From assembly GCA_946886245.1 (NCBI GenBank), contig CAMPIF010000327.1, forward strand, positions 1 through 5,482: a stretch of DNA of 5,482 nt. Reading direction: 5' to 3'. This document shows, one piece after another, positions 1 through 5,482 of this stretch. This DNA is from Ectopseudomonas composti. Its GTDB lineage: Bacteria; Pseudomonadota; Gammaproteobacteria; Pseudomonadales; Pseudomonadaceae. Under the pieces are notes generated by a model, which was not told the DNA's origin, did not search any database, and saw only the letters and a program-made list of their open reading frames with translations. The number at the start of each line of letters is the position of its first letter. Position 1 is the first letter of the stretch. The position numbers and the translations under genes are program-made.

Positions 1-1005
1 GGTGTTGAAGCCCGGCAGGGTGAACACGCTCATGACCATGCCGCGTACACCGGGCGCCATGATGAAGCGATCATCGGTGCCGGCCAGGTGGCCGATCAGG
101 GCACGATAGAACTCGGATTTGCCGTGCTTGTAGAAGCCGATCGAGGTGTACAGCTCGGCGATGTGCTTGCCCGGCAGGATGCGCTTGAGAAAGCCGACGA
201 ACTCGGCCGGAATCGCCACATCCACCATGAAGTAGCTGCGGGTGAAGGAGAAGATGATCGACACCTCCGCCTCGTCGGTGATCGCCGCGTCGGCCTGGAT
301 GCCCTGTCCTTCGCGGTGCAGCAACGGGACCGCCAGAGGCCACTGTTCCTCGCGGTTGTAGATGCGCCCGACCAGATAGGCGCCCTTGTTGCGGTACAGC
401 ACCGAGGAAAACAACTCGATGCACAGCTGCGGGTCCTTGCAGACCCAGTCCGGCAGGCTGGCGCGCAGCTGCGCCTCCAGGCGCAGCAGGTCGCGGGGCA
501 GATCCTCGTAGGGCGCATCGAAACGGTAATCGTCGAAGATCGCCTGCAATGTCGGGAGTAGTTCGCCAGCGGGTCGATAGCTGCGCGTCTGCGCCGCGCT
601 GGGCTGCTTACGCAGGGACGGTCGCGTGGTGTGGATGAACATGCAGCCATCGCTGATCTGGTCATGGCTGAACAGGCTGCAGAAGATCGAGTTGAACCAG
701 GTTTCCGCCAACTCGTCGTCGAAACGCCGATCGATCAGGGCGATGTAGGCGCTCTTGACCAGCGGCCACTGCGCTACTTCCAGCAGCGAGGCGTCGAACC
801 CTTGCAGCAGACGCTCGCGGGTTTCTCCGACCTTCTCTTCGTACAGGTTGATACGCGCCGCCGAGGCTTGCTGAGCCTCCTGCCACTGCGCCTGCTCGAA
901 GCGTACGCGCGCACCATCGGTGATCTGACGAAAATGCTCGCGATAGTCGTCGAAGCCATCGAGGATCAGGCGAGCGATCTCGCCGGCCGGCCATTGCTGC
1001 GCCAT
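1..1005 (-). CDS. aceK: Isocitrate dehydrogenase kinase/phosphatase, N-terminal part (cut by window edge)
   Basis: AceK is a cytoplasmic bifunctional enzyme that phosphorylates and dephosphorylates isocitrate dehydrogenase, steering isocitrate between the TCA cycle and the glyoxylate shunt during growth on acetate or fatty acids. Translating the minus strand from the ATG at 1005 gives 335 uninterrupted codons to base 1, starting [21 protein letters not shown]. Recognisable AceK stretches are [13 protein letters not shown] (about 102-114), [11 protein letters not shown] and, at 317-325, APGVRGMVM, which matches the ATP-recognition loop of E. coli AceK (about 315-323). Family members are about 570-580 residues, so the window holds the regulatory domain and only the start of the kinase/phosphatase domain; the catalytic residues lie beyond the edge. 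A GAGG Shine-Dalgarno about 8 nt upstream supports the start. It is divergent from the EamA transporter and separated from it by a REP pair. No aceA or aceB is adjacent on the visible side. The identification is secure; activity cannot be judged from this half. Confidence 0.96.
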   Translation of the reverse strand, partial: MAQQWPAGEIARLILDGFDDYREHFRQITDGARVRFEQAQWQEAQQASAARINLYEEKVGETRERLLQGFDASLLEVAQWPLVKSAYIALIDRRFDDELAETWFNSIFCSLFSHDQISDGCMFIHTTRPSLRKQPSAAQTRSYRPAGELLPTLQAIFDDYRFDAPYEDLPRDLLRLEAQLRASLPDWVCKDPQLCIELFSSVLYRNKGAYLVGRIYNREEQWPLAVPLLHREGQGIQADAAITDEAEVSIIFSFTRSYFMVDVAIPAEFVGFLKRILPGKHIAELYTSIGFYKHGKSEFYRALIGHLAGTDDRFIMAPGVRGMVMSVFTLPGFNT

Positions 1006-1061
1006 GGAAGTGCCTCGCAGGGAAATGAATGAAGCGAGCTTAGCCGCAAAGCCGGCCAAAC

Positions 1062-1121
1062 GTAGCCCGGATGCAATCCGGGAACTATCGTCCAGGTCTT
1101 CGCGGATTTCATCCGGGCTGC
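1062..1121. repeat. Inverted pair of REP-like units, type GTAG-CCCGGAT
   Basis: The forward unit (1062-1082) has a GTAG head followed by a perfect 7-bp hairpin, CCCGGAT / ATCCGGG, with loop GCA. A second unit (about 1101-1121) lies in the opposite orientation. Read on the minus strand it is GCAG, CCCGGAT, GAA, then ATCCGCG, so its head and last arm have each drifted slightly. Together the units form a long stem with an 18-nt spacer between them. A GTAG head next to a short palindrome is the known signature of REP elements mobilised by RAYT (REP-associated tyrosine) transposases, and inverted pairs are the usual BIME arrangement. The pair sits between the divergent aceK and transporter starts, upstream of both. 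No RAYT gene is in the window. The repeat shape is seen directly; the REP assignment rests on that signature. Confidence 0.8.
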
Positions 1122-1216
1122 GGGCTGGCACAAACCTCGTTCGAAAGCACGATGCGGATTGCCAGAACCCCGGCCAGCGGCAACACTCTCGGCCCCACCC
1201 TGCCGGATACTTCGCC

Positions 1217-2107
1217 TTGCGTACCGCCGATATGTTTCGCCTGCTGTTGCTCGCCGCCATCTGGGGCGCCAGCTTCCTGTTCATGCGCGTTGCCGCACCG
1301 GTGCTGGGCAGCATGCCGACCGCGTTCTTTCGCGCCAGCTTCGGCGTGCTGGGCTTGCTCGCGCTGCTCCTGCTGCTGCGCTGCGATTGGGACTTTCGCG
1401 GCAAGTTGCGCATCTGCCTGGGCCTGGGCGTGATCAATGCCGGCCTGCCTTCGGCCATGTATTGCCTGGCGGCGCTGATCCTGCCGGCCGGTTATTCGGC
1501 GATCTTCAACGCCACCACGCCCTTGATGGGCGTGCTGATCGGCGCGCTGTTCTTCCATGAGGGCATCACCCGCAGCAAGGCGGCGGGAGTGTTTCTCGGC
1601 CTGCTCGGCGTGGCGGTGCTGACCCGCACCGGCCCGGTGGCCTTCGACATGCAACTGCTGCTCGGCGCCGGCGCTTGCCTGGTGGCCACCACCTGCTACG
1701 GCTTCGCCGGCTTTCTCACCCGCCGCTGGATCGGTCAGCAAGGCGGCCTGGACAACCGCCTGACCGCCTTCGCCAGCCTGGCGGGGGCCAGCCTGTTCCT
1801 GTTGCCGCTGTTCATCGGCAGCCTGGCGCTGCAACCGCCGGCTAGCTGGGGTGGTATCGAGGTGTGGCTGTCGCTGGCCGGCCTGGGTCTGGTCTGCACG
1901 GCGTTCGCCTATGTGCTGTATTTCCGCCTGCTGGCCGATATCGGGCCGATCAAGGCCAGCACCACCACCTTCCTGATTCCGCCGTTCGGCGTGCTCTGGG
2001 GCGCCCTGCTGCTGGGCGAACCGCTGAGCTGGGACTACCTGCCCGGCTGCGTGCTGATCGCGCTGGCGCTTTGGCTGGTGGTCAGGCCGAGCGTAACCAG
2101 GACGTAG
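1217..2107 (+). CDS. EamA/DMT-family inner-membrane transporter
   Basis: This is a drug/metabolite transporter superfamily protein with two tandem EamA repeats and about ten transmembrane helices, probably an exporter of a small metabolite; the substrate cannot be read from sequence. From the TTG at 1217 it is 296 residues, usual for the family. Repeat one spans about 8-137 and opens with [21 protein letters not shown]; its last helices follow [15 protein letters not shown] (89-103) and FFHEG. Repeat two spans about 150-290 and includes [27 protein letters not shown], the typical conserved end of the second EamA domain. The start is uncertain. TTG 1217 ([10 protein letters not shown]) gives the short hydrophilic lead usual before helix 1, whereas ATG 1232 leaves only MF before it, and neither has a clear Shine-Dalgarno. 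The open frame continues upstream to 1004, but that part translates the REP pair and overlaps aceK, so it is not coding. The TAG stop (2105-2107) lies inside the GTAG of the next REP unit. Confidence 0.9.
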   Translation: MRTADMFRLLLLAAIWGASFLFMRVAAPVLGSMPTAFFRASFGVLGLLALLLLLRCDWDFRGKLRICLGLGVINAGLPSAMYCLAALILPAGYSAIFNATTPLMGVLIGALFFHEGITRSKAAGVFLGLLGVAVLTRTGPVAFDMQLLLGAGACLVATTCYGFAGFLTRRWIGQQGGLDNRLTAFASLAGASLFLLPLFIGSLALQPPASWGGIEVWLSLAGLGLVCTAFAYVLYFRLLADIGPIKASTTTFLIPPFGVLWGALLLGEPLSWDYLPGCVLIALALWLVVRPSVTRT

Positions 2108-2169
2108 GGTGCGCCGTGCGCACCAGAGCCACCGCGAAACAACCCCGGTGCGCAAGGTGCGCACCCTAC
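2104..2169. repeat. Inverted pair of REP-like units, type GTAG-GGTGCGC
   Basis: The left unit (2104-2124) is GTAG followed by a perfect 7-bp hairpin, GGTGCGC / GCGCACC, with loop CGT. The right unit (2147-2169), read on the minus strand, is GTAG, GGTGCGC, a 5-nt loop ACCTT, then GCGCACC. The spacer is 22 nt. The outer GTAG sequences close the structure, giving a 66-nt element with the classic inverted-pair layout of REP/BIME repeats. The element lies between the convergent transporter and cysK genes and starts inside the transporter's stop codon. Its transcript would fold into strong hairpins, which could protect the transporter mRNA 3' end or slow transcription; that role is inference. The arm sequence differs from the pair at 1062-1121, but the architecture is the same. 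Confidence 0.82.
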
Positions 2170-2170
2170 G

Positions 2171-2191
2171 AAAAAGCCGCCCGAGGGCGGC
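2171..2191 (-). terminator. Rho-independent terminator for cysK
   Basis: Read on the minus strand, the stem GCCGCCC / GGGCGGC (2191-2185 paired with 2182-2176) is followed directly by TTTTT (2175-2171), the form of an intrinsic terminator. The full 7-bp stem leaves only a 2-nt loop, so in practice the top pair opens to a 6-bp stem with a tetraloop. It lies about 100 nt past the cysK stop, after the single REP-like hairpin at 2249-2278. On the plus strand the stem is not followed by a T run, so termination of the transporter transcript here is less likely. Confidence 0.75.
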
Positions 2192-2248
2192 CTTGATCGC
2201 TGGTGGTCAGCAGGGCGTGGGGATTGCACTTCATCGATCAACCAGAGC

Positions 2249-2278
2249 GGTGGATGTGAAAAGCGACATCCACCCTAC
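2249..2278 (-). repeat. Single REP-like hairpin, type GTAG-GGTGGATGT
   Basis: Read on the minus strand it is GTAG, then a perfect 9-bp stem GGTGGATGT / ACATCCACC around an 8-nt loop (CGCTTTTC). It begins 13 nt beyond the cysK stop codon and would be transcribed at the 3' end of the cysK mRNA, ahead of the terminator at 2171-2191. It shares the GTAGGGTG opening with the pair at 2104-2169 but has different inner arms, so it is either a sister repeat family or a diverged member. No inverted partner is visible nearby. There is no T run after the stem, so it is not itself a convincing terminator. Confidence 0.75.
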
Positions 2279-2291
2279 GCCTGCTGCCGCT

Positions 2292-3263
2292 TTACTGCTG
2301 CAGCTCCTGCTCGGTGAACATGTCGCTGAACAGCATGCTCGACAGGTAGCGCTCACCGGAGTCTGGCAGGATCACCACGATGGTCTTGCCCTGCATTTCC
2401 GGCTTCTCCGCCAGACGCACTGCCGCCACCATGGCTGCGCCGCAGGAGATGCCGCAGAGAATGCCTTCCTCGCGCATCAGGCGCAGGGCCATGGCCTTGG
2501 ATTCGTCATCGTTGACCTGCTCGACCTGATCGACCATCGCCAGGTCGAGGTTCTTCGGCACGAAACCGGCGCCGATACCCTGGATCTTGTGCGGCGCGGG
2601 TTTGACCTCGTCGCCGGCCAGGGTCTGGCTGATCACCGGCGAGCCCACCGGCTCCACCGCAACCGACAGGATCGGCTTGCCCTGGGTTTGCTTGATATAG
2701 CGCGAAACCCCGGTGATGGTGCCGCCAGTGCCCACACCAGCGACCAGCACGTCGATGGCTCCTTCGGTGTCGCGCCAGATTTCCGGACCCGTGGTCTTTT
2801 CGTGAATGGCGGGGTTGGCCGGGTTCTCGAACTGCTGCGGCAGGTAGTAATCGGGGTTGGCGGCGGCCAGCTCGTTGGCCTTCTCGATGGCGCCCTTCAT
2901 GCCCTTGGCGGGCTCGGTCAGCACCAGTTCGGCACCAAGGGCCTTGAGCACCTTGCGTCGTTCCAGGCTCATCGAGGCGGGCATGGTCAGCACCAGCTTG
3001 TAGCCACGTGCGGCAGCGACGAAGGCCAGGCCGATGCCGGTATTGCCGGAGGTCGGCTCGACGATGGTCATGCCCGGCTTGAGCACACCGCGCTCCTCGG
3101 CATCCCAGATCATGCTGGCCCCGATGCGGCACTTGACCGAGTACGCCGGGTTGCGCCCTTCGATCTTGGCCAGAATGGTCACGCCTTTGGGCCCCAGGCG
3201 GTTGATCATGACCAGCGGCGTGTTACCGATGGCCTGGGAGTTGTCTGCGAAGATACGACTCAT
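2292..3263 (-). CDS. cysK: Cysteine synthase A (O-acetylserine sulfhydrylase)
   Basis: CysK is a PLP-dependent cytoplasmic enzyme that makes L-cysteine from O-acetyl-L-serine and sulfide, the last step of assimilatory sulfate reduction. The 323 residues match the family's usual length, and the protein is complete. The PLP Schiff-base lysine is K44 in [15 protein letters not shown] at 71-76 is the substrate-binding loop, GTGGT at 178-182 the PLP phosphate cradle, GIGAGFVP at 229-236 lies by the active-site cleft contacted by serine acetyltransferase in the known CysK-CysE complex, and PDSGERY at 300-306 carries the serine facing the pyridine nitrogen. The sequence closely resembles Pseudomonas CysK as I remember it, and fits CysK better than CysM. 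AAGGA (minus strand, 3276-3272) sits 8 nt before the ATG and fixes the start. It is monocistronic, convergent with the transporter and divergent from the MoxR gene, and followed by a REP-like hairpin and an intrinsic terminator. No CysB site could be assigned by eye. Confidence 0.96.
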   Translation of the reverse strand: MSRIFADNSQAIGNTPLVMINRLGPKGVTILAKIEGRNPAYSVKCRIGASMIWDAEERGVLKPGMTIVEPTSGNTGIGLAFVAAARGYKLVLTMPASMSLERRKVLKALGAELVLTEPAKGMKGAIEKANELAAANPDYYLPQQFENPANPAIHEKTTGPEIWRDTEGAIDVLVAGVGTGGTITGVSRYIKQTQGKPILSVAVEPVGSPVISQTLAGDEVKPAPHKIQGIGAGFVPKNLDLAMVDQVEQVNDDESKAMALRLMREEGILCGISCGAAMVAAVRLAEKPEMQGKTIVVILPDSGERYLSSMLFSDMFTEQELQQ

Positions 3264-3353
3264 GACGGAAGTCCTTGCGGGCAGGGAAACCCCAAGCCTA
3301 AGCCTCCCCCTGGCACACGTCCAGCCAGCAGACCGAAAGCCGGGTGACTCGCC

Positions 3354-3368
3354 ATTCAGTGACTGAAT
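3354..3368. promoter_or_regulatory. Perfect 15-bp palindrome, possible operator
   Basis: ATTCAGT-G-ACTGAAT is a perfect 7-bp inverted repeat around one central base, in the divergent gap between cysK and the MoxR gene. It is AT-richer than its surroundings. Its centre (3361) lies about 56 bp before the predicted MoxR transcription start, a common place for an activator site, and about 98 bp before the cysK start codon, where it could also serve cysK. I do not recognise it as the site of a named regulator. It could equally be chance or a short hairpin. Confidence 0.4.
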
Positions 3369-3380
3369 ACTGCGTCTGCG

Positions 3381-3410
3381 TTCACAGCCACCGGAGCTGC
3401 GCGTTATAGT
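3381..3410 (+). promoter_or_regulatory. Predicted sigma70-type promoter for the MoxR/VWA pair
   Basis: TTCACA (3381-3386) matches the -35 consensus at five of six positions, and TATAGT (3405-3410) matches the -10 consensus at five of six, with an 18-bp spacer. Transcription would begin near 3417, leaving a leader of about 53 nt before the ATG at 3470. It is the best promoter-like match in this gap and points toward the MoxR gene. It was found by eye, so the support is the motif match and position only. Confidence 0.6.
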
Positions 3411-3469
3411 CGCGCTCTGAATTTCTGCTGCGGGCCGTCCCCGCGCGTTACCGTTCCGAGGATTTTCCG

Positions 3470-4315
3470 ATGAAGTTCGAAGGCACCCAGTCCTACGTCG
3501 CCACCGACGACCTCAAGCTTGCGGTCAACGCCGCCATTACCTTGCAACGCCCGCTGCTGGTCAAGGGTGAGCCAGGCACCGGCAAGACCATGCTCGCCGA
3601 GCAATTGGCCGACGCCTTCGGCGCTCGCCTGATCACCTGGCACATCAAGTCCACCACCAAGGCGCACCAGGGCCTGTACGAGTACGATGCGGTCAGCCGT
3701 CTGCGCGATTCGCAGCTCGATTCCGACAAGGTTCACGACGTTCGCAACTACATCAAGAAAGGCAAGTTGTGGGAGGCGTTCGAGTCCGACGAGCGCGTGA
3801 TCCTGCTGATCGACGAGATCGACAAGGCCGACATCGAGTTCCCCAACGACCTGTTGCAGGAACTCGACAAGATGGAGTTCTACGTTTACGAGACCAACGA
3901 GACGATCAAGGCCAAGCAGCGCCCGATCATCATCATCACCTCGAACAACGAGAAGGAACTGCCGGACGCCTTCCTGCGCCGCTGCTTCTTCCACTACATC
4001 GCCTTCCCCGATCGCGACACGCTGAAGAAGATCGTCGACGTGCACTACCCCAACATCAGCGGCGAGCTGGTGGCCGAGGCGCTGGACGTGTTCTTCGACG
4101 TGCGCAAGGTGCCAGGCCTGAAGAAGAAGCCTTCGACCAGCGAATTGGTGGACTGGCTGAAACTGCTGATGGCCGACCACATCGGCGAAGCGGTGCTGCG
4201 CGAACGCGACCCGACCAAGGCCATTCCGCCGCTGGCCGGTGCTCTGGTGAAGAACGAGCAGGATGTGCAACTGCTCGAGCGACTGGCCTTCATGACCCGC
4301 CGCGCTTCTCGGTAA
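3470..4315 (+). CDS. MoxR-family AAA+ ATPase
   Basis: This 281-residue cytoplasmic AAA+ ATPase is of the MoxR group, whose members are thought to act as chaperone-like machines that mature or activate a partner, usually with a VWA protein. Visible parts are Walker A GEPGTGKT (33-40), Walker B ILLIDEID (111-118), sensor 1 ITSNN (156-160), the arginine pair R170/R171 in FLRRCFF as candidate Arg finger, and the C-terminal lid with [13 protein letters not shown] (219-231), the region where sensor 2 falls in this group. All ATPase motifs are intact. GAGGA (3458-3462) lies 7 nt before the ATG. A good promoter precedes it, and a VWA gene follows on the same strand after 176 nt. Its size and partner resemble CoxD of the carbon monoxide dehydrogenase cluster, but no cox structural genes are here. 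Position next to cysK suggests the PA2707 subfamily of MoxR proteins, named from P. aeruginosa; that placement is from memory. Its client is unknown. Confidence 0.92.
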   Translation: MKFEGTQSYVATDDLKLAVNAAITLQRPLLVKGEPGTGKTMLAEQLADAFGARLITWHIKSTTKAHQGLYEYDAVSRLRDSQLDSDKVHDVRNYIKKGKLWEAFESDERVILLIDEIDKADIEFPNDLLQELDKMEFYVYETNETIKAKQRPIIIITSNNEKELPDAFLRRCFFHYIAFPDRDTLKKIVDVHYPNISGELVAEALDVFFDVRKVPGLKKKPSTSELVDWLKLLMADHIGEAVLRERDPTKAIPPLAGALVKNEQDVQLLERLAFMTRRASR

Positions 4316-4338
4316 ACATCGGGCGGCTGCGCGTCGGC

Positions 4339-4418
4339 CAGGCTGCGTTGAGAGCAGGCTCGCAATGCTCATGTACAAAAGTACACTGCGCTTGCTCGCC
4401 TGCTCTCGCCTTGCCTGA
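4339..4418. repeat. Large imperfect palindrome between the MoxR and VWA genes
   Basis: A nested inverted repeat is centred between 4378 and 4379. The core TGTAC / GTACA (4372-4376 and 4381-4385) surrounds AAAA. GCAA (4362-4365) pairs with TTGC (4392-4395), and a perfect 10-bp arm GAGAGCAGGC (4350-4359) pairs with GCCTGCTCTC (4398-4407), all in register about one centre. Further out CAGGC (4339-4343) can pair with GCCTG (4413-4417) if one base is bulged. The transcript would form a long hairpin with internal loops. There is no T run after it, so it is not a typical terminator, and it lacks the GTAG head of the other repeats here. I think similar palindromes occur between other Pseudomonas genes, but that is an impression. 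It may be a dispersed repeat or an element tuning expression of the downstream VWA gene relative to the ATPase gene. Confidence 0.65.
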
Positions 4419-4491
4419 CTCTAGCTCGCTCGCCCTTCCTCTGGTGCGGGCAGTGGCCACAGGCAGTCACAGACTTTCATGAGGGCATAGC

Positions 4492-5482
4492 ATGCTGCTC
4501 AACCTATTCAACGAAATGCGCGCAGCCAAGGTGCCGGTGTCGGTGCGCGAGCTGCTCGACCTGATCAACGCGCTCAAACATAACGTCGTGTTCGCCGACA
4601 TGGACGAGTTCTACTACCTGGCGCGGGCGATTCTGGTGAAGGACGAACGTCACTTCGACAAGTTCGACCGTGCCTTCGGCGCCTATTTCATAGGCCTGGA
4701 GAACCTCAACGAACATATCGAGGCGATGATCCCCGATCAATGGCTGCGCCAGGAATTCGAGCGCCTGCTGAGCGACGAGGAAAAGGCGCAAATCCAGAGC
4801 CTGGGCGGCCTCGACAAGCTGATCGAGGAGTTCAAGAAGCGCCTCGAGGAGCAGAAGGAAAAGCACGCCGGCGGCAACAAGTGGATCGGCACCGGCGGCA
4901 CCAGCCCGTTCGGCTCCGGCGGCTACAACCCGGAAGGCATTCGCGTCGGCGATGCCGGCAAGCGCCAGGGCAAGGCCGCCAAGGTCTGGGATCAGCGCGA
5001 GTACAAGAACCTCGACGACCAGGTCGAGCTGGGCACGCGCAACATCAAGGTGGCGCTGCGCCGCCTGCGCAAGTTCGCCCGCCAGGGCGCAGCCGAGGAA
5101 CTGGACCTGGACGGCACCATCGACCACACCGCGAAGGACGGCGGCCTGCTCAACATCCAGATGCGCCCGGAACGCCGCAACACGGTGAAGCTCCTGCTGC
5201 TGCTGGACATCGGCGGCTCGATGGATGCCCACGTCAAGGTCTGCGAGGAGCTGTTTTCCGCCTGCAAGACCGAGTTCAAGCACCTGGAGTATTTCTACTT
5301 CCACAATTTCATCTACGAGAGCGTGTGGAAGAACAACATGCGTCGCACCAGCGAGCGCACCTCGACGATCGACCTGCTGCACAAGTACGGCGCCGACTAC
5401 AAGGTGGTGTTCGTCGGCGACGCAGCCATGGCGCCCTACGAGATCACCCAGGCCGGCGGCAGCGTCGAGCACTGGAACGAGG
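4492..5482 (+). CDS. VWA-domain protein, CoxE type, partner of the MoxR ATPase (cut by window edge)
   Basis: The first 330 residues, starting MLLNLFNEMRAAKVPVSVRE, are in the window and the frame is open at the right edge. Relatives run to roughly 390 residues, so perhaps 60 are missing. The N-terminal half is mostly helical and charged, with a likely coiled coil at about 106-125 (LDKLIEEFKKRLEEQKEK). A Gly-rich linker, GTGGTSPFGSGGYNPEG (133-149), is typical of this family. The VWA domain begins near 230 with VKLLLLLDIGGSMD. Its metal site (MIDAS) reads D239-x-G241-x-S243, with T290 or T292 and D310 (FVGDAAM) as the other candidate ligands; the first Ser of the usual DxSxS is Gly. No signal peptide or membrane segment is seen, so it is probably cytoplasmic. 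GAGGG (4481-4485) lies 6 nt before the ATG. It probably binds the upstream ATPase and may link it to a client. The CoxE-like assignment is firm; the function is unknown. Confidence 0.9.
   Translation, partial: MLLNLFNEMRAAKVPVSVRELLDLINALKHNVVFADMDEFYYLARAILVKDERHFDKFDRAFGAYFIGLENLNEHIEAMIPDQWLRQEFERLLSDEEKAQIQSLGGLDKLIEEFKKRLEEQKEKHAGGNKWIGTGGTSPFGSGGYNPEGIRVGDAGKRQGKAAKVWDQREYKNLDDQVELGTRNIKVALRRLRKFARQGAAEELDLDGTIDHTAKDGGLLNIQMRPERRNTVKLLLLLDIGGSMDAHVKVCEELFSACKTEFKHLEYFYFHNFIYESVWKNNMRRTSERTSTIDLLHKYGADYKVVFVGDAAMAPYEITQAGGSVEHWNE

Noticed and set aside
88..1032. Long plus-strand frames (88-561 and 631-1032) opposite aceK
   Set aside because: The minus strand encodes an unmistakable AceK over the same bases; these are antisense shadows of GC-rich coding DNA.
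1004..1216. Upstream extension of the transporter frame to an ATG at 1004
   Set aside because: It overlaps the aceK start, translates through the REP pair, and encodes a hydrophilic stretch unlike any EamA N-terminus.
1109..2164. A 351-codon minus-strand frame across the transporter
   Set aside because: Its Gln/Ala/Arg/His-rich composition is typical of an antisense shadow, while the plus strand encodes a coherent ten-helix protein.
2193..2241. Inverted repeat TTGATCG / CGATCAA after cysK
   Set aside because: Seven base pairs with a 35-nt loop and no further pairing is not convincing beside the stronger hairpins around it.
3291..3325. Possible minus-strand cysK promoter (TGGACG, 17 bp, TAGGCT)
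   Set aside because: Only four and three of six consensus positions match, too weak to call by eye, although cysK must have a promoter in this gap.
2109..3347. A 412-codon plus-strand open frame across cysK
   Set aside because: It is antisense to a complete CysK with all its motifs, has low-complexity His/Gln/Gly/Leu-rich composition, and begins inside the REP pair.
3404..4378. A 324-codon minus-strand frame across the MoxR gene
   Set aside because: It is a shadow of the AAA+ gene, whose Walker motifs lie on the plus strand, and it has no recognisable domain.
4479..4490. Tiny ORF ATG-AGG-GCA-TAG just before the VWA start
   Set aside because: It overlaps the Shine-Dalgarno of the VWA gene and has no ribosome site of its own; three codons are easily chance.
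4504..5472. A 322-codon minus-strand frame across the VWA gene
   Set aside because: It is antisense to the VWA coding sequence and is rich in Val/Leu/Ala/Gln as expected from complemented GC-rich codons.

Overview
The window looks like chromosomal DNA from a Pseudomonas-type gammaproteobacterium, plausibly the P. mendocina/oleovorans/alcaligenes (Ectopseudomonas) side of the genus. The reasons are high GC with strong G/C third-position bias, Pseudomonas-like AceK and CysK proteins, and several GTAG-headed palindromic repeats of the REP type in the gaps. The species-level guess is inference. All genes have similar codon use, and I see no transposase, phage gene, tRNA, rRNA or CRISPR array.

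Layout. (1) 1-1005, minus strand: the N-terminal 335 codons of aceK (isocitrate dehydrogenase kinase/phosphatase), running off the left edge. (2) 1006-1216: a gap holding an inverted pair of REP-like units. (3) 1217-2107, plus strand: a ten-helix EamA/DMT-family inner-membrane transporter, divergent from aceK. (4) 2108-2291: a gap between convergent genes, packed with a second REP pair whose GTAG contains the transporter's stop codon, a rho-independent terminator for the minus strand, and a single REP-like hairpin of another type. (5) 2292-3263, minus strand: cysK, O-acetylserine sulfhydrylase A. (6) 3264-3469: a divergent regulatory gap with a perfect 15-bp palindrome and a good sigma70-type promoter pointing right. 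(7) 3470-4315, plus strand: a MoxR-type AAA+ ATPase. (8) 4316-4491: a gap with a large imperfect palindrome. (9) 4492 to the right edge, plus strand: a VWA-domain protein of the CoxE type, truncated by the window.

How the genes relate. AceK (glyoxylate-shunt branch point control), the transporter and CysK (last step of cysteine synthesis) are separate housekeeping units. The MoxR ATPase and the VWA protein form the one clear functional pair. MoxR-type ATPases and VWA partners are generally thought to act together as chaperone-like machines that mature or activate a target protein or metal centre. The target of this pair is unknown and is the least understood biology here. I found no evidence for a wholly new system. 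The most notable points are the MoxR/VWA pair with its Gly-substituted MIDAS motif, the palindrome between its two genes, and several palindrome families crowded into the gaps.
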